DNA of 64,000 nt from Luzula sylvatica (Eukaryota; Streptophyta; Magnoliopsida; Poales; Juncaceae). Numbering within the stretch: the first letter of the stretch is position 1; each line of letters opens with the position of its first letter. Position numbers and translations under genes: made by a program. This document shows, one piece after another, positions 32,881-46,085 of this stretch. The notes under the pieces were generated by a model. It was not told the origin of the DNA, made no database searches, and saw nothing but the letters and a program-made list of their open reading frames with translations. The DNA lies in NCBI GenBank assembly GCA_946800325.1, contig OX326959.1:30046527-30110526 (forward strand). The letters run 5' to 3'.

Positions 32881-34100
32881 GCTGAATTGCATCTCTCTCG
32901 CCCAAACCTTCGTCTCCAACATATTTTTTTATATTTTTCTCTTTCTCTCTCTCTCTCTTGCGCCAAACCTTCGTCTCCATCGCTGAATTGCATCTCTCTC
33001 GCCCAAGCTCATCTCGAAACCAAAAGTCATCTCTCTCGCACATCGTTCAAGCTAGAAAGCTGAATTTCGTCTCTCGCACATGGTTCAAGCTCTTTTTGTC
33101 AGCTGAATTTTGTCACCGATCTTGCTGGTCTGAGCGACGTATCCTCCTCCCGGTTCTTCTCTTTCTGCCCTGATTTGGTACCATCAAATTACTTGTAAAA
33201 TTTATCTCTATTAATTGAGAATTGTACTAAAAAAGGAAGAACATTAGTTTGTATTTTCTTAAATTTTAATGGGTCTTCTCTTCAACCCATATTTCGCACT
33301 AAAACAACAGCACAAAAGAGTTGCTTGCACAAATAAAGTTTGTGTATGTTCTTCTTGATTAGCTTAATTGTTTGTATTTTCTGATGATCCCCTGAATGAA
33401 TAAAATTGACAAATAAAGTAGTTGGGTGTATAATTATCAAAATTGAATACTCAATTTAAGTATTTGTACCGTACTGGTACTAAAATGCAAATGTGAGCAT
33501 AACGAATTATGAAAGTAATAATTGATTCAACTATTAAACAAATTGATTAAGCTCATAAAATATTTGGTTTTTTTTGTTTGTTTGGTAAATTAAGCTAATA
33601 TAATTATTACTTTTTTCTTGTAATAGTTATACAATTTTTTTGTTTTAATTTTTATAATTAATATAACAGATATAATTATGTATATAATTATATGATATAA
33701 TAATATACTTAGTTATAAAATACTAGATTCTCAACCATATATATAACTTAACAAATATATCACCAACTAAAATCATTCCTAACTATTTTTCAATTGTCTT
33801 TCACATCAAACAATGAATTTCATTTTTCCATTTTTAACATTCTTACACATCAAACATCACACGTGGAAAACACATGTCCTTCAAACATTTATCCTCATTT
33901 CACATTCTTGGAATTGAGCAAGAATCTCTCAAAATCTTTCAAATTCTTTTACATCAAACGGCCCCTACGTGATACCAATAATGAGATTAGGATATGCATG
34001 TTATTTTAATTTTGGCCCTTATTATTAGTTGCCAAATCTTAAACACAAGTTCTGATTACTTTTTACAATTTTTCAAAACTTTGAGGGGCTTATTTGAATA
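32881..34100. other. AT-rich sequence with a local 105-bp duplication
   Basis: TCGCTGAATTGCATCTCTCTCGCCC occurs at 32880-32904 and again at 32984-33008. Around 33790-33965 is a MITE-like end (its complement begins GGGGCCGTTTGATG), but no matching left end was found. No gene recognised. Confidence 0.45.
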
Positions 34101-34109
34101 ATTACTTCG

Positions 34110-34365
34110 GGACCTGCACAGGGGTCTCGCTCTCGCCTCTTTCAGAGGCTTTTTGCAGCCTTGCAAGTTAGTTTCTTAATTTCACTCATTTCTTGGATAA
34201 TTTTGCAAAATGTCTTGGCTTATGCATTTATTAATTTATGTTTGATAAAAAAAATTTATTTTTCCGGAAAGATTGGCTTTCAAGAATTCAAATATGAAAG
34301 TATAATTTCACAAGGAGGTTGTGTATATGTTTGCGGTCATGCTACAAGCATGGCTAAAGAAATTA
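34110..34365 (+). pseudogene. Second P450 reductase fragment (C-terminal parts), plus strand
   Basis: Two pieces of the same enzyme family as 20416-26266, in opposite orientation. Bases 34110-34158 are a decayed version of the GPGTGLAPFRGFLQ exon: the last eight codons read ASFRGFLQ, and the start has lost a base. Bases 34302-34364 read IISQGGCVYVCGHATSMAKE, corresponding to the NADPH-binding ISQGGYxYVCGDAKGMA motif near the C-terminus. The intervening exons and the true C-terminus are missing. H replaces the D of CGDA. It is clearly non-functional. These are parts that the minus-strand pseudogene lacks. Confidence 0.78.
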
Positions 34366-34973
34366 GGATTTGATTTAATTAAGAAAGAAATAAGAAAAAT
34401 ATGTAATGTTACAAAATATTTTCTGTAAATGTTGTACGAAATATTTAGAGGGCCGTACATGATATGCTAATTTCTGAGAGTTCGATTAATTATGAAATTC
34501 AGGATCTAAATGAACGGATTAATCAATTGAGTCAATTATTTCGTCTCAATTTTGTAATTGTTGGATTGTATTAATTTTTTGTGTGAATCATGAATATATT
34601 TTGAACTTATATGATTTTTTCGTATATTTGTTTTTTTTTTAATTTAGTTTGTCACGGGTTCAATAAGCGAAAAATTTCGGCGGCTCTTGGGCAATATACA
34701 TGGTTTGAGTGACCAGCAAAAAGATCCAATAAAAAAAAAGTTGGATTTGATTTTTTATTTTATTTGAAACTATGATTACAACTAATATAGTATTCATATT
34801 TTACTAATGAATCGTTATGACAACATTATCAAATTATTTGTCATTAACAATTGTGCTATTCCCCTCGCGACAAGAGATGGTGCATACTAGGGATGAAAAA
34901 ACGACGGATTTGAAGTGCTTTGAATCCTCATTTAATATCTCATGAATTCTTTTATTTTGTATCTTAATGATAT

Positions 34974-35480
34974 TCTTCTTATATATAAAGTTCGAAAAAT
35001 TTGGGCTCATACATGAGGCCACGTCATCACTTTATATTTTGGTCCTTTTTTTGATTTATTTACATTTTGATCATTTTTTATTTATATTTTGGTTCTTTTT
35101 TGCATTTTGATCATTTTTTCTTATTTTATATTTTGGTCTTTTTTTTGGTTTATTTATATTTTTGTCTTTTTTTACATTTTGATCATTTTTTTCCTATTTG
35201 ATATTATGATCTTTTTTACATTTTGATTTTTTTTTTATATTTTGGTCTTTTATTTATATTTTGGTCATTTTTTATTTACATTTTGGTCCTTTTTTATATT
35301 TTATTCCTTTTTCTTATTTTATATTTTGGGCCTTTTATTTGGTTTATTTATATTTTGGTAATTTTTTACATTTTGATCATGTTTTTCTATTTTATATTTT
35401 GGTCCTTTTTAACATTTTGATATTTTTTTTGTTATTTTGGTCATTTTTTACATTTTTTCTTATTTTCCAATTTTTTTTTA
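34974..35480 (+). mobile_element. Helitron-family fragment with ACATTTTGGTC repeats
   Basis: It begins CTTATATATAAAG then CATACATGAGGCCACGTCATC, matching the start of the element at about 41151, and runs into TTTACATTTTGGTCCTTTT-type repeats. That unit is the complement of the array in the 16723-19189 Helitron. No hairpin/CTAG end follows, so it appears truncated on its right. Confidence 0.65.
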
Positions 35481-38400
35481 ATTTCATTGGACAGGATTAT
35501 GTATGCAATTTCATAAGTTCAATTTTTTTTTTGTAATTTTTTTTTTACCCAATTTTTTTTCCTTTTTAGTCATTTTTTTGCTTTTCAATTTTTTTTTGTA
35601 TTTGCTCATTTTGCACGGGTATATATGAAATTTTGTAACCTCAAATTTATGCGGTTAAAATGACTATTAATATATCAACTTGTCTTGATCGAGGAAAGAA
35701 AAACAGGTCGGTGAGAATTTTGAATCGATTTTTTAATGCACCAAACGCTCATTCAATTGTTGTTCGCAAAGATGAGTGTATGATGTTAAAAAGCTCGTTA
35801 GCCCTAAGTTCACTAGGTTGGTCTTGAACATAATTTATGAGGTCATAACTAAATAATTATGTACCAAGTATGCTACGTTATATTTCTGATTTAATTCAAC
35901 AACATAGTATGCATGCTAAATTATTCTATATAAAATTCCCAACCCAAAATGATGAAATAGCCCGTGAAGACGGGTACAATACTAAGAAAAGAAAAATGTA
36001 CATTGTTGAAGATTGTTATGTATCACGTATGCCACCAATCCTGACTTGTTCACACAACTTGATTTGGCTTTCTAGCCTCTAGGTCATGGTTATCAGTGCC
36101 TATACGCTTTTATGGCTATCAAAATAGATTTTTTCGTTAATGAGCTCATGGTATGGTCCAGTGGTTAATTAAGGATTATGGTATATGCTGAATCATACGA
36201 GTCCATATACCGTGCCACCAGATTTCAACGCCGCATTCTCAATCGATGACTCAGCATATGCCATCAGATTTTGTAGTGACTTGTTTTGCATGATGGGTAA
36301 TATATTTTCACAATTAATTGATGTATTTCAGTATTTGTTAATTTTCACTTCGTTAATTAAGGATTATGGTATGTTTAGTAATTAGTAATTGAATGATTTA
36401 TTCATTATGAATGTTGTATTTTGTGTTATTTTTGTTTATTTGTAAATTGATTGTTTTGTTAATTTCAATTTTCAGAGAGATGTAATGAAGAAAAATAAGG
36501 GATAAATAGAGGCTCGCCGTGAAGGTTTAATTGGTGAGAACAATGTGTTTTTGGATATGATATGTTTGTTATATTTTTTTTTTGTTCTTGATTCCCTATG
36601 AATTAAATATTTTATTCCATTTTTTAGTTACTTTTTTAAAAATTCTGTCTTTCATCAAGTTTCCTTTTTGAATTTTGAAATCTTTTTTATTTCGAATTTA
36701 TCATTTTATGATAACTTAATTTCTTTATTTTTTCAGGTTCCAAGAATTTATCAAGTTTCCTTCTAGGTGTTTTTTTTTCTTTTCAATTTATTTGTAATAT
36801 TTCTGTTATTGAACTAAATTTATATTTGTTAATCCTTATGAATGTTAATTAGGAATGTACTGTTAATTGGTGTATTTGATTACCTTGTATAATTTTCAAA
36901 AAAAAAAGTTAATTACCTTGTAGTTATTCTGTTTGAATGTTAATTGCTAGTAATGTTAATTGGAGGATATTAACATGTTTTGGTTTTTGTAATTCATAAC
37001 TGGTAAAATGAACATTGCAAATTAATAGTTGTAAATACGAGCTCGATTAACCATTAATTGATAATTGGTAAAATAAACCCTTAACCTAACCATCATGGGA
37101 TTGGGTAATTAGGCTATCTAACCCTTACCTAATTATCCCTAATTCCTACAATGATATTACTCTACAATCCATTACACATACATGCTATTAAAAACATATA
37201 AAATCTGGCAATTCTTCAATATATACTCGTATGTGCTAAGTTTGGGTTTAATTGTTATATGCAAAAGTGCATTCTTAGGATATGCTAACAAGGAGTACAA
37301 AGGCGTAATGGATAAAGCTAAATTATTTGTTTTTACTATGATTTATTTTATTGCTTGTAATTTGTATGATTTAAGTTGTTCAGATAAATTTTGATTCGAT
37401 ATTCTTGTAATTTTGTCCGAGCACATAAATTACCTTTAAAATTAATATAATACATAAAGTATTCCAAATCTGCGATCTATTGCAAATGCGCATATCATAT
37501 TATTATATCAGATTTATATTACAAATTTGTAGCATACAAATTCAAACACATCCATGAAAATACGACCTCATCTCTATCCACGAGTCTGATCTTTCACGAA
37601 AGTCCTTCCAATGGTTTCAGAGAGAGACAAGTGTGTGATATTGTTTCTCCTTGCTTCCCAAATCACGAGCCACATAATCTAGTCTCTATTACTTAGTTTT
37701 GGATTAATTACTAAGTTCACTATCAAGATTCAAGATTGACATAATTTTGCGCATGAAGAAAAATTAATTGAGGCATAAAGTCGAGAATGAGAGAGACTTT
37801 TTTTTGACGAGCGTCTTTTTAGTGTTAGATTCATTTCTCCATTTGACCAACGGAGGCAAAAATAGTAGTTAAATTTAATTTCATCGTGATTTGTTCTAAT
37901 GAAATCTGACTGCTCAAATAATGAGTGGACATGATTTAGTCTGATGGACATGGGACGTACTCCGAACCCAATTACAAAATCCATGAAATAAGGAAGGCAT
38001 GAAATAAACCTTGTCAAATAAGAATTAAAAGGAAATTAATTTGGCTCAATTAATGTTTGTATATTGATTTGAATCAATTAACAATTTGTATATTAATACG
38101 TAATTACCTAATATGAATCAATTAATTCTTGAAATTTCGTAATTTCCAAATATGAAAAAGGCCAGATTATAATTGCCAGATATGGTCATTTTGAAAAGAA
38201 AGTAAAAAATTATAGGGATCAAAAGACATTAAATCTGAAATATCCGTGAATTAATCTTTAAATTAACATATCTGGAAAATTTGAAAATGTCGGTAGACAA
38301 ATTAACAGATATTTGAAATTGAAAACAAAGAAATAATTGAAAAGCTAACAAAAAGGGAAAAATTGAAATTGTGAAAAGTTCATACTTGGAAGATGAATCG

Positions 38401-41150
38401 ACATGGACGAAAAACTCAGAAAGAAAGAAACAAAAGAAATATTTGCTTGCTTGTGATAGACGAAAAAATTGAGATCGGAAGAGGGGGCGTGTAGTACCGT
38501 GTAGTCGTCTTGAACGGGGATCACATGTGATGGATGATGTGCTGAAAGAGAGTATAATCTGTGTTACGCGGATACTTCAAAAAATCGAATTTAGCCGTAT
38601 CCGAATAGTATCCTAAATCATATGTTAAATTGTCGTATCTTCGTATTCGATACGCGTCGTTGTATCGTCGTATCGGCGTATTCGTGCAACACAGGGTATA
38701 ATTGATGTGATCTTTTGTCTTTTTCATTAACCGAACATGGATCACCGTGGAATAGATTAACAAATGGATGATTTCATATTTGACGTAATCGAGGAGTTTG
38801 TGTTGAGTCCGGAGCAGGTCCCATGCCCATCGGACCAAATCACATCCATGCATGCCTATAAACCGTTGGATCTAATGATTTTAATCATGATAGATCGCGA
38901 TGAGATTCAGTTTAACAGCTTCTGTTTTCTCCGTCAAGTAAAAATGGAAAGTGTTGCTCTATTGTCTCTCTTTTAGAAAACAGTATTGTGTTCTCTCTTC
39001 CCTCACCGACTCTTATCTTGGAGACACTCAGGAGATGATTCTCTCCATTCGAGTCCTAAGCTCCTCTAGTGCTCTTCATACCTCAACTTCCTCTTTCTCT
39101 GTTATGTGTGTTGTTTTATAATTTATTATCTAAATGGAAACGCTTCTTTCTCTATTCAGATCTGAATTTTCTTTGGAATCCCCAAAAAAAAAAAATCGAA
39201 AAGATGTACTCGAATATTTACTCAGAAAGAATCTCAAATCAACCGGTGAGCAACAAATTCAGAATCGAATAGACAATTACTAATTTAAATTCAGTACAAG
39301 GGCAATCCCAAGATATAAATGAAGAAATCTCAGATAAAAATGAGAAGCGAGGAGCTTGAGTAATTGATAAAGATAAATTTATTTTTCAAATTCTCGTGTA
39401 TAATAGTTTCAATTTCTTGGATAACCTATAGCTTAAACATCAGAGGATATGTTGGATATGTGTTGTTTGAACAATAAATGATATGTTTGTGATACTTATG
39501 ATTTGAATAATTAGAGAACCTCGAAGAAGACAAAGAACAAAACAGAAAAAAAAAAAAGAGAGAGTGAGAAAGAAAGAAAGAGAGGAGTAGCGTTTATTGA
39601 ATTGAGATTTTCTAAGTTTTTCAATTTTCAGTTTAAATTGGAAGGAAAACAACTTCCATTTTAACACAAACAGAATATTAAAGGAGAGTTAACGGGAGTT
39701 AAATTTGATCAAACTAATATTAATGTGATAAGATCCAACGGTCCATGAAGTGCATGGACAAATTCATGTCCAATGCCCACCGGACAAGTTCGGGACCCGT
39801 TTGTGTTGAAATATGGTGGCAAGTTAGAATTCCTTCCATATTTATTGAGAATAAGAAACACGGACTGAAATAGAACAAACAAAAAGAAAATTGGAAATAT
39901 TTTTGAAATTTAGATTTCTAATTTGTCAAACTGAGTTGGTACTTTGGATCTCTTCGAAATACGCCACAACTATGACAGTACTACATATCATCACTAATTA
40001 ATTGGTAAAATGTCTTCTTTCATTTTCTTTTAATCTTTAATTTACAACTTTGAAAAATGTACACAAATTAATATTTACTTGGTATTTTCTTAATTTCAAA
40101 TATATTTCAATAAAAGCAAGAATCTTGAATTATCGTGCATACCCTTACGAAATCTGAAATTATCACGTCTCTTGAAAAATCTCAAATAACTGTGTATATA
40201 AAGTACCACATTTCATATTTACCCATCCAAAATACAAATTATTATATTTATTATTTATCCTTCCAAACAATAAAGTACCACATTTCCTTTTATAAAAATA
40301 CAAAATATAATATTTACCTATTTACCATTTCAAAAATCTGAAGTATCATATTAGCCCTTCATAAAATACAAATAATCATATTTATCATTATGCGTAATTT
40401 TACACATAAATCAACCAAAAACATTTGGAATTATCAAATATGCCCCTATATTTTGCTAAAATAATTCATTGTAAACCCTATATTTAGACTCGTTGAATTT
40501 TACAAAGAGATCAAACTAACAAAATGAAGCCTCGTTGAATTTTGATAATTTATTTCATACTGTTCAACTCTGAAATCTTTTAGTGAGAATGTATCGACTA
40601 TTCTATTAAAAACTATATTATTGCAGTATCATCAATCACAACTACAATCTCTTCATAAAATAAAATATAATATTCATGTCTAACCCTCGAATTGCCAACA
40701 AACTTCAGATCACGTGTGTAAAAAAGGAACTATTTGAATAAGTAAGTGACGGTGGAAATACACTATCGTGGCAAAAAAAATTACTAAATTAGACATGTAG
40801 TACGTGAAGTTGACATCGAATATTAAATAAAAAAGCAACAAACATGGTTACATGAAATGAAATGAAATGAAGGTGTGACAAAACAAATTGACAAATAATG
40901 TGCAAGAAATATATCAAGTTGACGAAAAATGTGACAAAACAATATTTGTATGATTATGTAAATCAATCAATAGAAATAAGATTTAGGAGACTACTTTATT
41001 TTTCTCAAAAAATAAATAAATCAAATATGTGAGATAAAAATATATATAATCCACAAATACGAAGTATTTACTACCAAAATATATTGAAGTTGCCTCCATA
41101 ATGAATATTCATCATAATTAAATATAGTATTTTTAACTTCAGCCATATTA
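35481..41150. other. AT-rich intergenic sequence, no confident gene
   Basis: About 5.7 kb. The 70-codon plus frame at 35870-36082 (YISDLIQQHSMHAKLFYIKF) looks somewhat protein-like but has no domain I know. Bases 40130-40450 hold a degenerate repeat of about 35-40 bp (TATTTACCCATCCAAAATAC type). Other frames are short and low-complexity. Confidence 0.45.
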
Positions 41151-42361
41151 TACTTATGTATAAATTTGGAAGAAATGGAGCTCATACATGAGGCCACGTC
41201 ATCAGGGGTTTTATTATAAAAAAAATATTTTTTAAATTTACATTTTGGTCCTTTTTAATTTAAAAATTACATTTTGGTCCTTTTTATTTATATTTTGGTC
41301 CTTTTTACTTTAAAATTTTACATTTTGATCCTTTTTATTTATATTTCGATCCTCTTTTATTTATATTTCGGTCCTTTTTTATATTTTTGAATTTACATTT
41401 TGGTCCTTTTTATTTATATTTTGGTCCTTTTTAATTTAAGTTTATATTTTGGTCCTTTTTATTAACATTTTGATCCTTTTTATTTACATTTCAGTCCTTT
41501 TTACATTTTAATTTATATTTCGGTCCTTTTTATTTATATGTTGGTCATTTTTAGTTTTAATTTACATTTGTATAAAGTTAAGAAAATTTCTCTCATTTGG
41601 TTGCTCCATGTCATCAAATTTTAATAATTTACATATGTACATGTTATTTTTTAATAATGTTAATAAAGTCCTAAATTTTGGTACCATGTAATAATTTTAA
41701 AAAAGTTATTATATATTTTATTTACATAATTTTAACATTTTGACCTTTGCATTTTTTCTTTGCAAAACTAACATAAAATAATAATAAAACGAACAACAAT
41801 ATTACAAAAACACATTCCAAATATTTGAAAAATAAAATATCATGAAACTATTAAAGAAATAAATAAAAAGAGAATGAAAATAAAAAAAACCAGATGTTTA
41901 AATCGATATTTTTCTATCAATATATTTTCAAGATGTTTATTTATTATTGTTTATTTTATTATTACCCGATGTTATTTTTTCAAACATAATAAATGAAATA
42001 TTAAAATTATATAAACTCAATTTGTAATTATTATATTTTTTTTGTAATCACTGCATGTTAAAAATGTTTATGAATTTTCTTAAAAGTAATAAAATTAATA
42101 AAAAATAATAAAAATATATTTTTAATTATTAAATTTTAAAATAGAAGGGTATTTTTGTCCGTTTGTTTTTAAAATCATTCATAAGAGTATTAGGAAATAA
42201 AAGTTTGGTAGAGGATCAGTTATTTTGAAATTTACAAAAAGATAGATTTTTTTTATGTGTGTACAATCAGATAAAAAAATGTAGAATCTAATTACGTATT
42301 GAGAAAAATAAAATCATGACAGACTGAAGACCTCCGCGCAATTGCGCGTGGAGAAAGCTAG
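41151..42361 (+). mobile_element. Non-autonomous Helitron, about 1.2 kb, plus strand
   Basis: The 3' end is a GC palindrome (42335-42348, CGCGCAATTGCGCG, in a longer CTCC/GGAG stem) followed by AAAGCTAG and host T. The start is inferred from similarity to 34974 (CTTATGTATAAA, then CATACATGAGGCCACGTCATC); a canonical TC is not clear, so the first base is approximate. The interior holds TTTACATTTTGGTCC repeats (41210-41580). Its 3' half matches, inverted, the Helitron at 16723-19189 (around 17220-17430). Confidence 0.78.
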
Positions 42362-43250
42362 TTTCATATATGTTCACTATATCAATAGAATTGGAATATT
42401 TCAAGCTTACTTTAATTTTTAAATAATTTTCCTTTGTGGAGTAGTGAATATTGACTAAATATAGTCCAAAAAATACAAATATAGTCCAAATATATTCCAA
42501 AAAATTATAAATAAAAATTAACCAATTATTAAACATGTCTTGTACATGTATTAAGAATATATCTTTATCTTTATGAAAAAAAATATCTTTATCGTTATTT
42601 TATTTGTATTCACATAAAATTTATTAAAATTAGCACATAAATTGGAAATTGACTAAATATTAATTTACAGCATAAAAGAATGAAATGAATTCTCCGCACA
42701 CACGTCCCTTGCACCACATGGGACTGCATTCATGGGACCCATTCAGCTCGCTCGCTCACGTGATGACTGAGGAGTGAGGGGTAAGACTTAAACAGTCGTC
42801 AGACTAAGGCATGCCACAACAATGACACGTTCACGAAGGTGATGAGTAACAGACTAACAGGGCTTCTTGGGTTCTTGATTTGCAAAATGGAAATTGTACA
42901 TTGGTACAACTGTTAAATAACTTTTTCATACAACCTTCTACCATTTTATTTTTGACACAAAATTTCATGTTATTATATATAGGATATTTTGGTTATCTTA
43001 TCTTTCATAGGAGATATGTGATATTTTCTATTTTGCAGGGGTGAACATAGAAACCAGCAATTCAGAAACTGAATTTACTATTCAAATTTTACAGATTACA
43101 TTTTACTTTGCACCCACACCCCTATTCTTTTCATATTTACATTCCAAGAACACACACACACACACACCCCAACATTTCCATAAGCTTCATCTCTGATCTT
43201 GGCGGAGAACCCAACGTCTCTCGACCCAAGCGAGTCATCCGATTTGATTA
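42362..43250. other. Intergenic sequence, no gene seen
   Basis: A short CA microsatellite lies at 43151-43169. Otherwise nothing recognisable. Confidence 0.5.
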
Positions 43251-43430
43251 GGGATGTCAACGGGACGGGTCGGGTTCGGATAAGTCTCCCCCATATCCGA
43301 ACCCGAATTTTCGGTTATTACCCGAATCCGAAACCAAAATATTTGCGGGTAAAAAATCATACCTGAACCCGAACCCTCGGGTAACGGGTATACCCGAACC
43401 TGAACCCGTTACCCGAAAATCACCTATATA
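43251..43430. repeat. ACCCGAA/GGGT-rich dispersed repeat
   Basis: GGGATGTCAACGGGACGGGT is followed by many ACCCGAA and CCGAACCCG phrases. This kind of plant repeat is usually derived from a degenerate short tandem in a transposon end. No flanking duplication was found. Confidence 0.55.
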
Positions 43431-43727
43431 AAATTAAAAAAAAAATCTAAAAAATTATTATACAAATACGTAAAATCACCCACAACTTTATATACATAAA
43501 ACATGGAACTTGTACAAAATACATTAAAAATACAAATATTACAAATAATTAATCTATAAACATCACAAATTTTCATATCATTGGGTATTTTTGGATATTT
43601 CTCGGGTATTTTTGGAACTTGTACATAAAACATGGAACATCTCGTTGGGTATATATAACATGATATTAAACTCGGATTGAATAGTATAATACAACAAGAA
43701 AATCAAAACAAAACATCTCGTTGGTCT

Positions 43728-44185
43728 TCAGTTCTTCGGTCGAAGAGTGAGGTTCTGAGGTTTTTGAAGAGTATTAATTTCTCTCCACACTTTGGTGTGT
43801 GTTTGATTTTTCTTATGAACTATGTCTCCTTTAATAGAGCATTTTCTACTCTGATGGCCGAATTTATTGCATTTTATGCATTTAACAGGCTCCCTGCAGT
43901 GTTGTCTTGTATGTGAGGTGGAGAGACACTTAAAGCATTTTCTTGGGTTGTTGAACATAGAGTTGATGTATGAAGTGAACCATTAACTCTCCTTCTAGCT
44001 TTCATGGTGTGTTCAATTTTTCTCTGGTGGTACTTTGCACTTGGATTTAATTGACTTGGAGCATTATTTGAAATGCTTGTCCACCCATCTCTCCTGAGTA
44101 ATAAATATCGTGAGCCTTGTTTGCGTGCAGAAATGACTTCATCTCCTCTGTTGTAGCCCGGCGAATTTAACCTTGAGCTCTTCAT
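43728..44185 (-). pseudogene. Retroelement gag/LINE ORF1-like fragment with two zinc knuckles
   Basis: The minus-strand frame ending at 43728 has two CX2CX4HX4C motifs in tandem: CFKCLSTSHTRQHC, then CIKCNKFGHQSRKC. This pair is typical of the nucleic-acid-binding protein of plant non-LTR retrotransposons and related gag-like proteins. Upstream, in a different frame, a 103-codon stretch (RRDGWTSISN and similar) reads into it, so a frameshift lies near 43945-43960. No reverse transcriptase or endonuclease was found next to it. It is a broken fragment. Confidence 0.65.
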
Positions 44186-44580
44186 GGTACTTTTTTCATA
44201 AATGGCCGCCCCATTGTTGATTGTGTACTCACCCCTTTGTTGTATGTGGTTAATGGTAGATCTTTTGTTTGGATTCAGTTCTTTAATTGGGCAGTGCCAA
44301 GTACCAATCAGTACCGTATTGACATTTTGTATATCTCTCGCCGAATCCCACTTTACTTCTCCATTAATGGTGCTAGTTCCCTCCTTTTTCTTCTTGTCGT
44401 CCCAGATGGTTGGCGGTCTTCTCTCTTCTTCCTCTCTCGCCGACTCCCACTTTGCTTCTCCATTAATGGTGCTAGTTTCCCCCTTTTTCTTCTTCTCTTG
44501 CCAGATGGCTGGCGGTCTTCTCTCTTTCTCTCTTCCTCTCTTCCTCTCATCGTCATCTTTTTTTTTATTTAATTATTATA
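44186..44580. repeat. Tandem duplication of about 100 bp in CT-rich sequence
   Basis: A block containing CCACTTTACTTCTCCATTAA, CTTCTTGTC and CAGATGGTTGGCGGTCTTC (about 44333-44428) is repeated at about 44434-44530. The open frames on both strands come from this duplication. Confidence 0.8.
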
Positions 44581-45120
44581 TTATTGTCTTATCATAATAA
44601 TAAATATATTGTAATTATTATATTTATATAATAAATATACTATAATTATTATATTCAAATAATTAACATATTATCATTATTATATTCATAATTAATAATA
44701 TTACATAGATATAATTACTATAATATTATATATTTATTGTTAATAGTATTCTTACATGGATATAATAAATATAATATAACATAAAATATATTATTGTAAT
44801 GATATATAATAATTATATTGTATTATACCTATATAATTAATATAATATTATATATTTTATTGTTATAGTATTATTATTGTTACATAATATTATATATTTT
44901 ATTATTACGTGGATAAATATAATATTATATAAAATAATAATGATTGTATGATATATATTATAATAATTAATATACAATACAATATTTTAATAATTATATT
45001 ATATCTATATAATTAATATAATATTCTAATAATATAACATTATAATAGTATATTATTATGGTAACATAATTATTACAAATAATGTAAATATTGTATTCAT
45101 TATATGAATATAATATTATA
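44580..45120. other. Extremely AT-rich low-complexity sequence
   Basis: More than 90% A/T, built of ATAATAATATTAT-type phrases with many small self-complementary stretches. No coding. Confidence 0.85.
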
Positions 45121-45147
45121 TGACGAGAAGAAGACGAAATTTTTTCG

Positions 45148-46028
45148 CATAAAAAACTGTGCAACCGTTGAAAAGAATAATGTAAATATTGTATTCATTA
45201 TATAAATACGTGGATAAATGATTTGTTTTGTTTCAAATTGAACTAATGATTATTAGGTGTCTAAGTTATCTCTTTGTGGGCATCCGATGAAGTGGAGAAA
45301 AACTGAACTTGTTGGGTTCGTGCTTGGATTAGCTGGATTTGGGTCCGACCATCATGCCCATTTATGTAATCTTTCTATGTGGATGTAATAAACAAAATTC
45401 GAGTAATTGAATCAAACAACTGGATTATTTGAGCAAGATATTACTGCCCATCTTAGGTCGTCGAGTCATTGACAGCTTTAAGAATTAATCAATTAAATTC
45501 ATTGAATCGTGTTACCAGATGAAAAAATCAAACAACTGGATTAATCTTTCTATGTGGATTTGGGTTCGTGATTGTTTTGTAGCAACTCGAGTTACCAGAT
45601 GAAAAAATCAAATCCGCATACATGGCTTCTCACAGCCTTGTCATTGAATCGTGTACTCGAAGAGGTATGTTGTTCAATTTTAGACTTATGAAGGATAATT
45701 TTGCAATTTCTTCTTCCTTTCTTTTTGCTTTATGAACCAGAATATAGTTTTGTTTTCTATAATTTTTATTGATAGCAATAAAGCCTAATTTTTACTTCAT
45801 TGAATTTTTTACTAGGGGCAATGGAGTAAAGTTCAGATCTCTTTATTAGGGGCAACGGAGTAAAGTTCAGATCTCGATTGTTTAATTTTCTGGATCTGAA
45901 AATCAATCAGTGGAGGTGCTAAGGAAGCAAGCTTCTAAACTCAGAGAATAGGACGCTCAGCATAAACATAATATGTGTGTGTAATGTAATTTTGTTTTGT
46001 CTCTGTGTGTATCTAAGTAAATGTGCGT

Positions 46029-46075
<47 letters not shown>

Positions 46076-46085
46076 TGAGGGGGCC
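45148..46085 (-). repeat. Right arm of the inverted low-copy repeat
   Basis: The reverse complement of parts of 2826-5285 in the same order (see left arm). It includes local shuffled duplications: the phrase CTTTCTATGTGGAT occurs at about 45370 and 45547, and ATCAAACAACTGGATTA at about 45410 and 45527. Confidence 0.75.
45583..45664 (+). pseudogene. Open exon-like block, gene not recognised
   Basis: Preceded by TGTTTTGTAG (acceptor-like) and followed by GTATGTTG (donor-like). It is fully open in frame 0 for 27 codons plus one base, reading QLELPDEKIKSAYMASHS, then VIESCTRR. A diverged inverted copy at 4040-4122 keeps the same splice-like borders but is frameshifted. I cannot name it. Neighbouring exons were not found, so it is treated as a gene fragment. 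Confidence 0.45.

Noticed and set aside
33790..33965. A MITE-like right end (complement GGGGCCGTTTGATG)
   Set aside because: No matching left terminal repeat or target duplication was found, so it is only noted within the intergenic entry.
38471..38505. AGATCGGAAGAG followed by CGTGTAG and GTGTAG, resembling a sequencing adapter
   Set aside because: Only the first 12 bases match exactly and the rest needs several changes. A chance or natural plant sequence is at least as likely. A vector/adapter screen would settle it.
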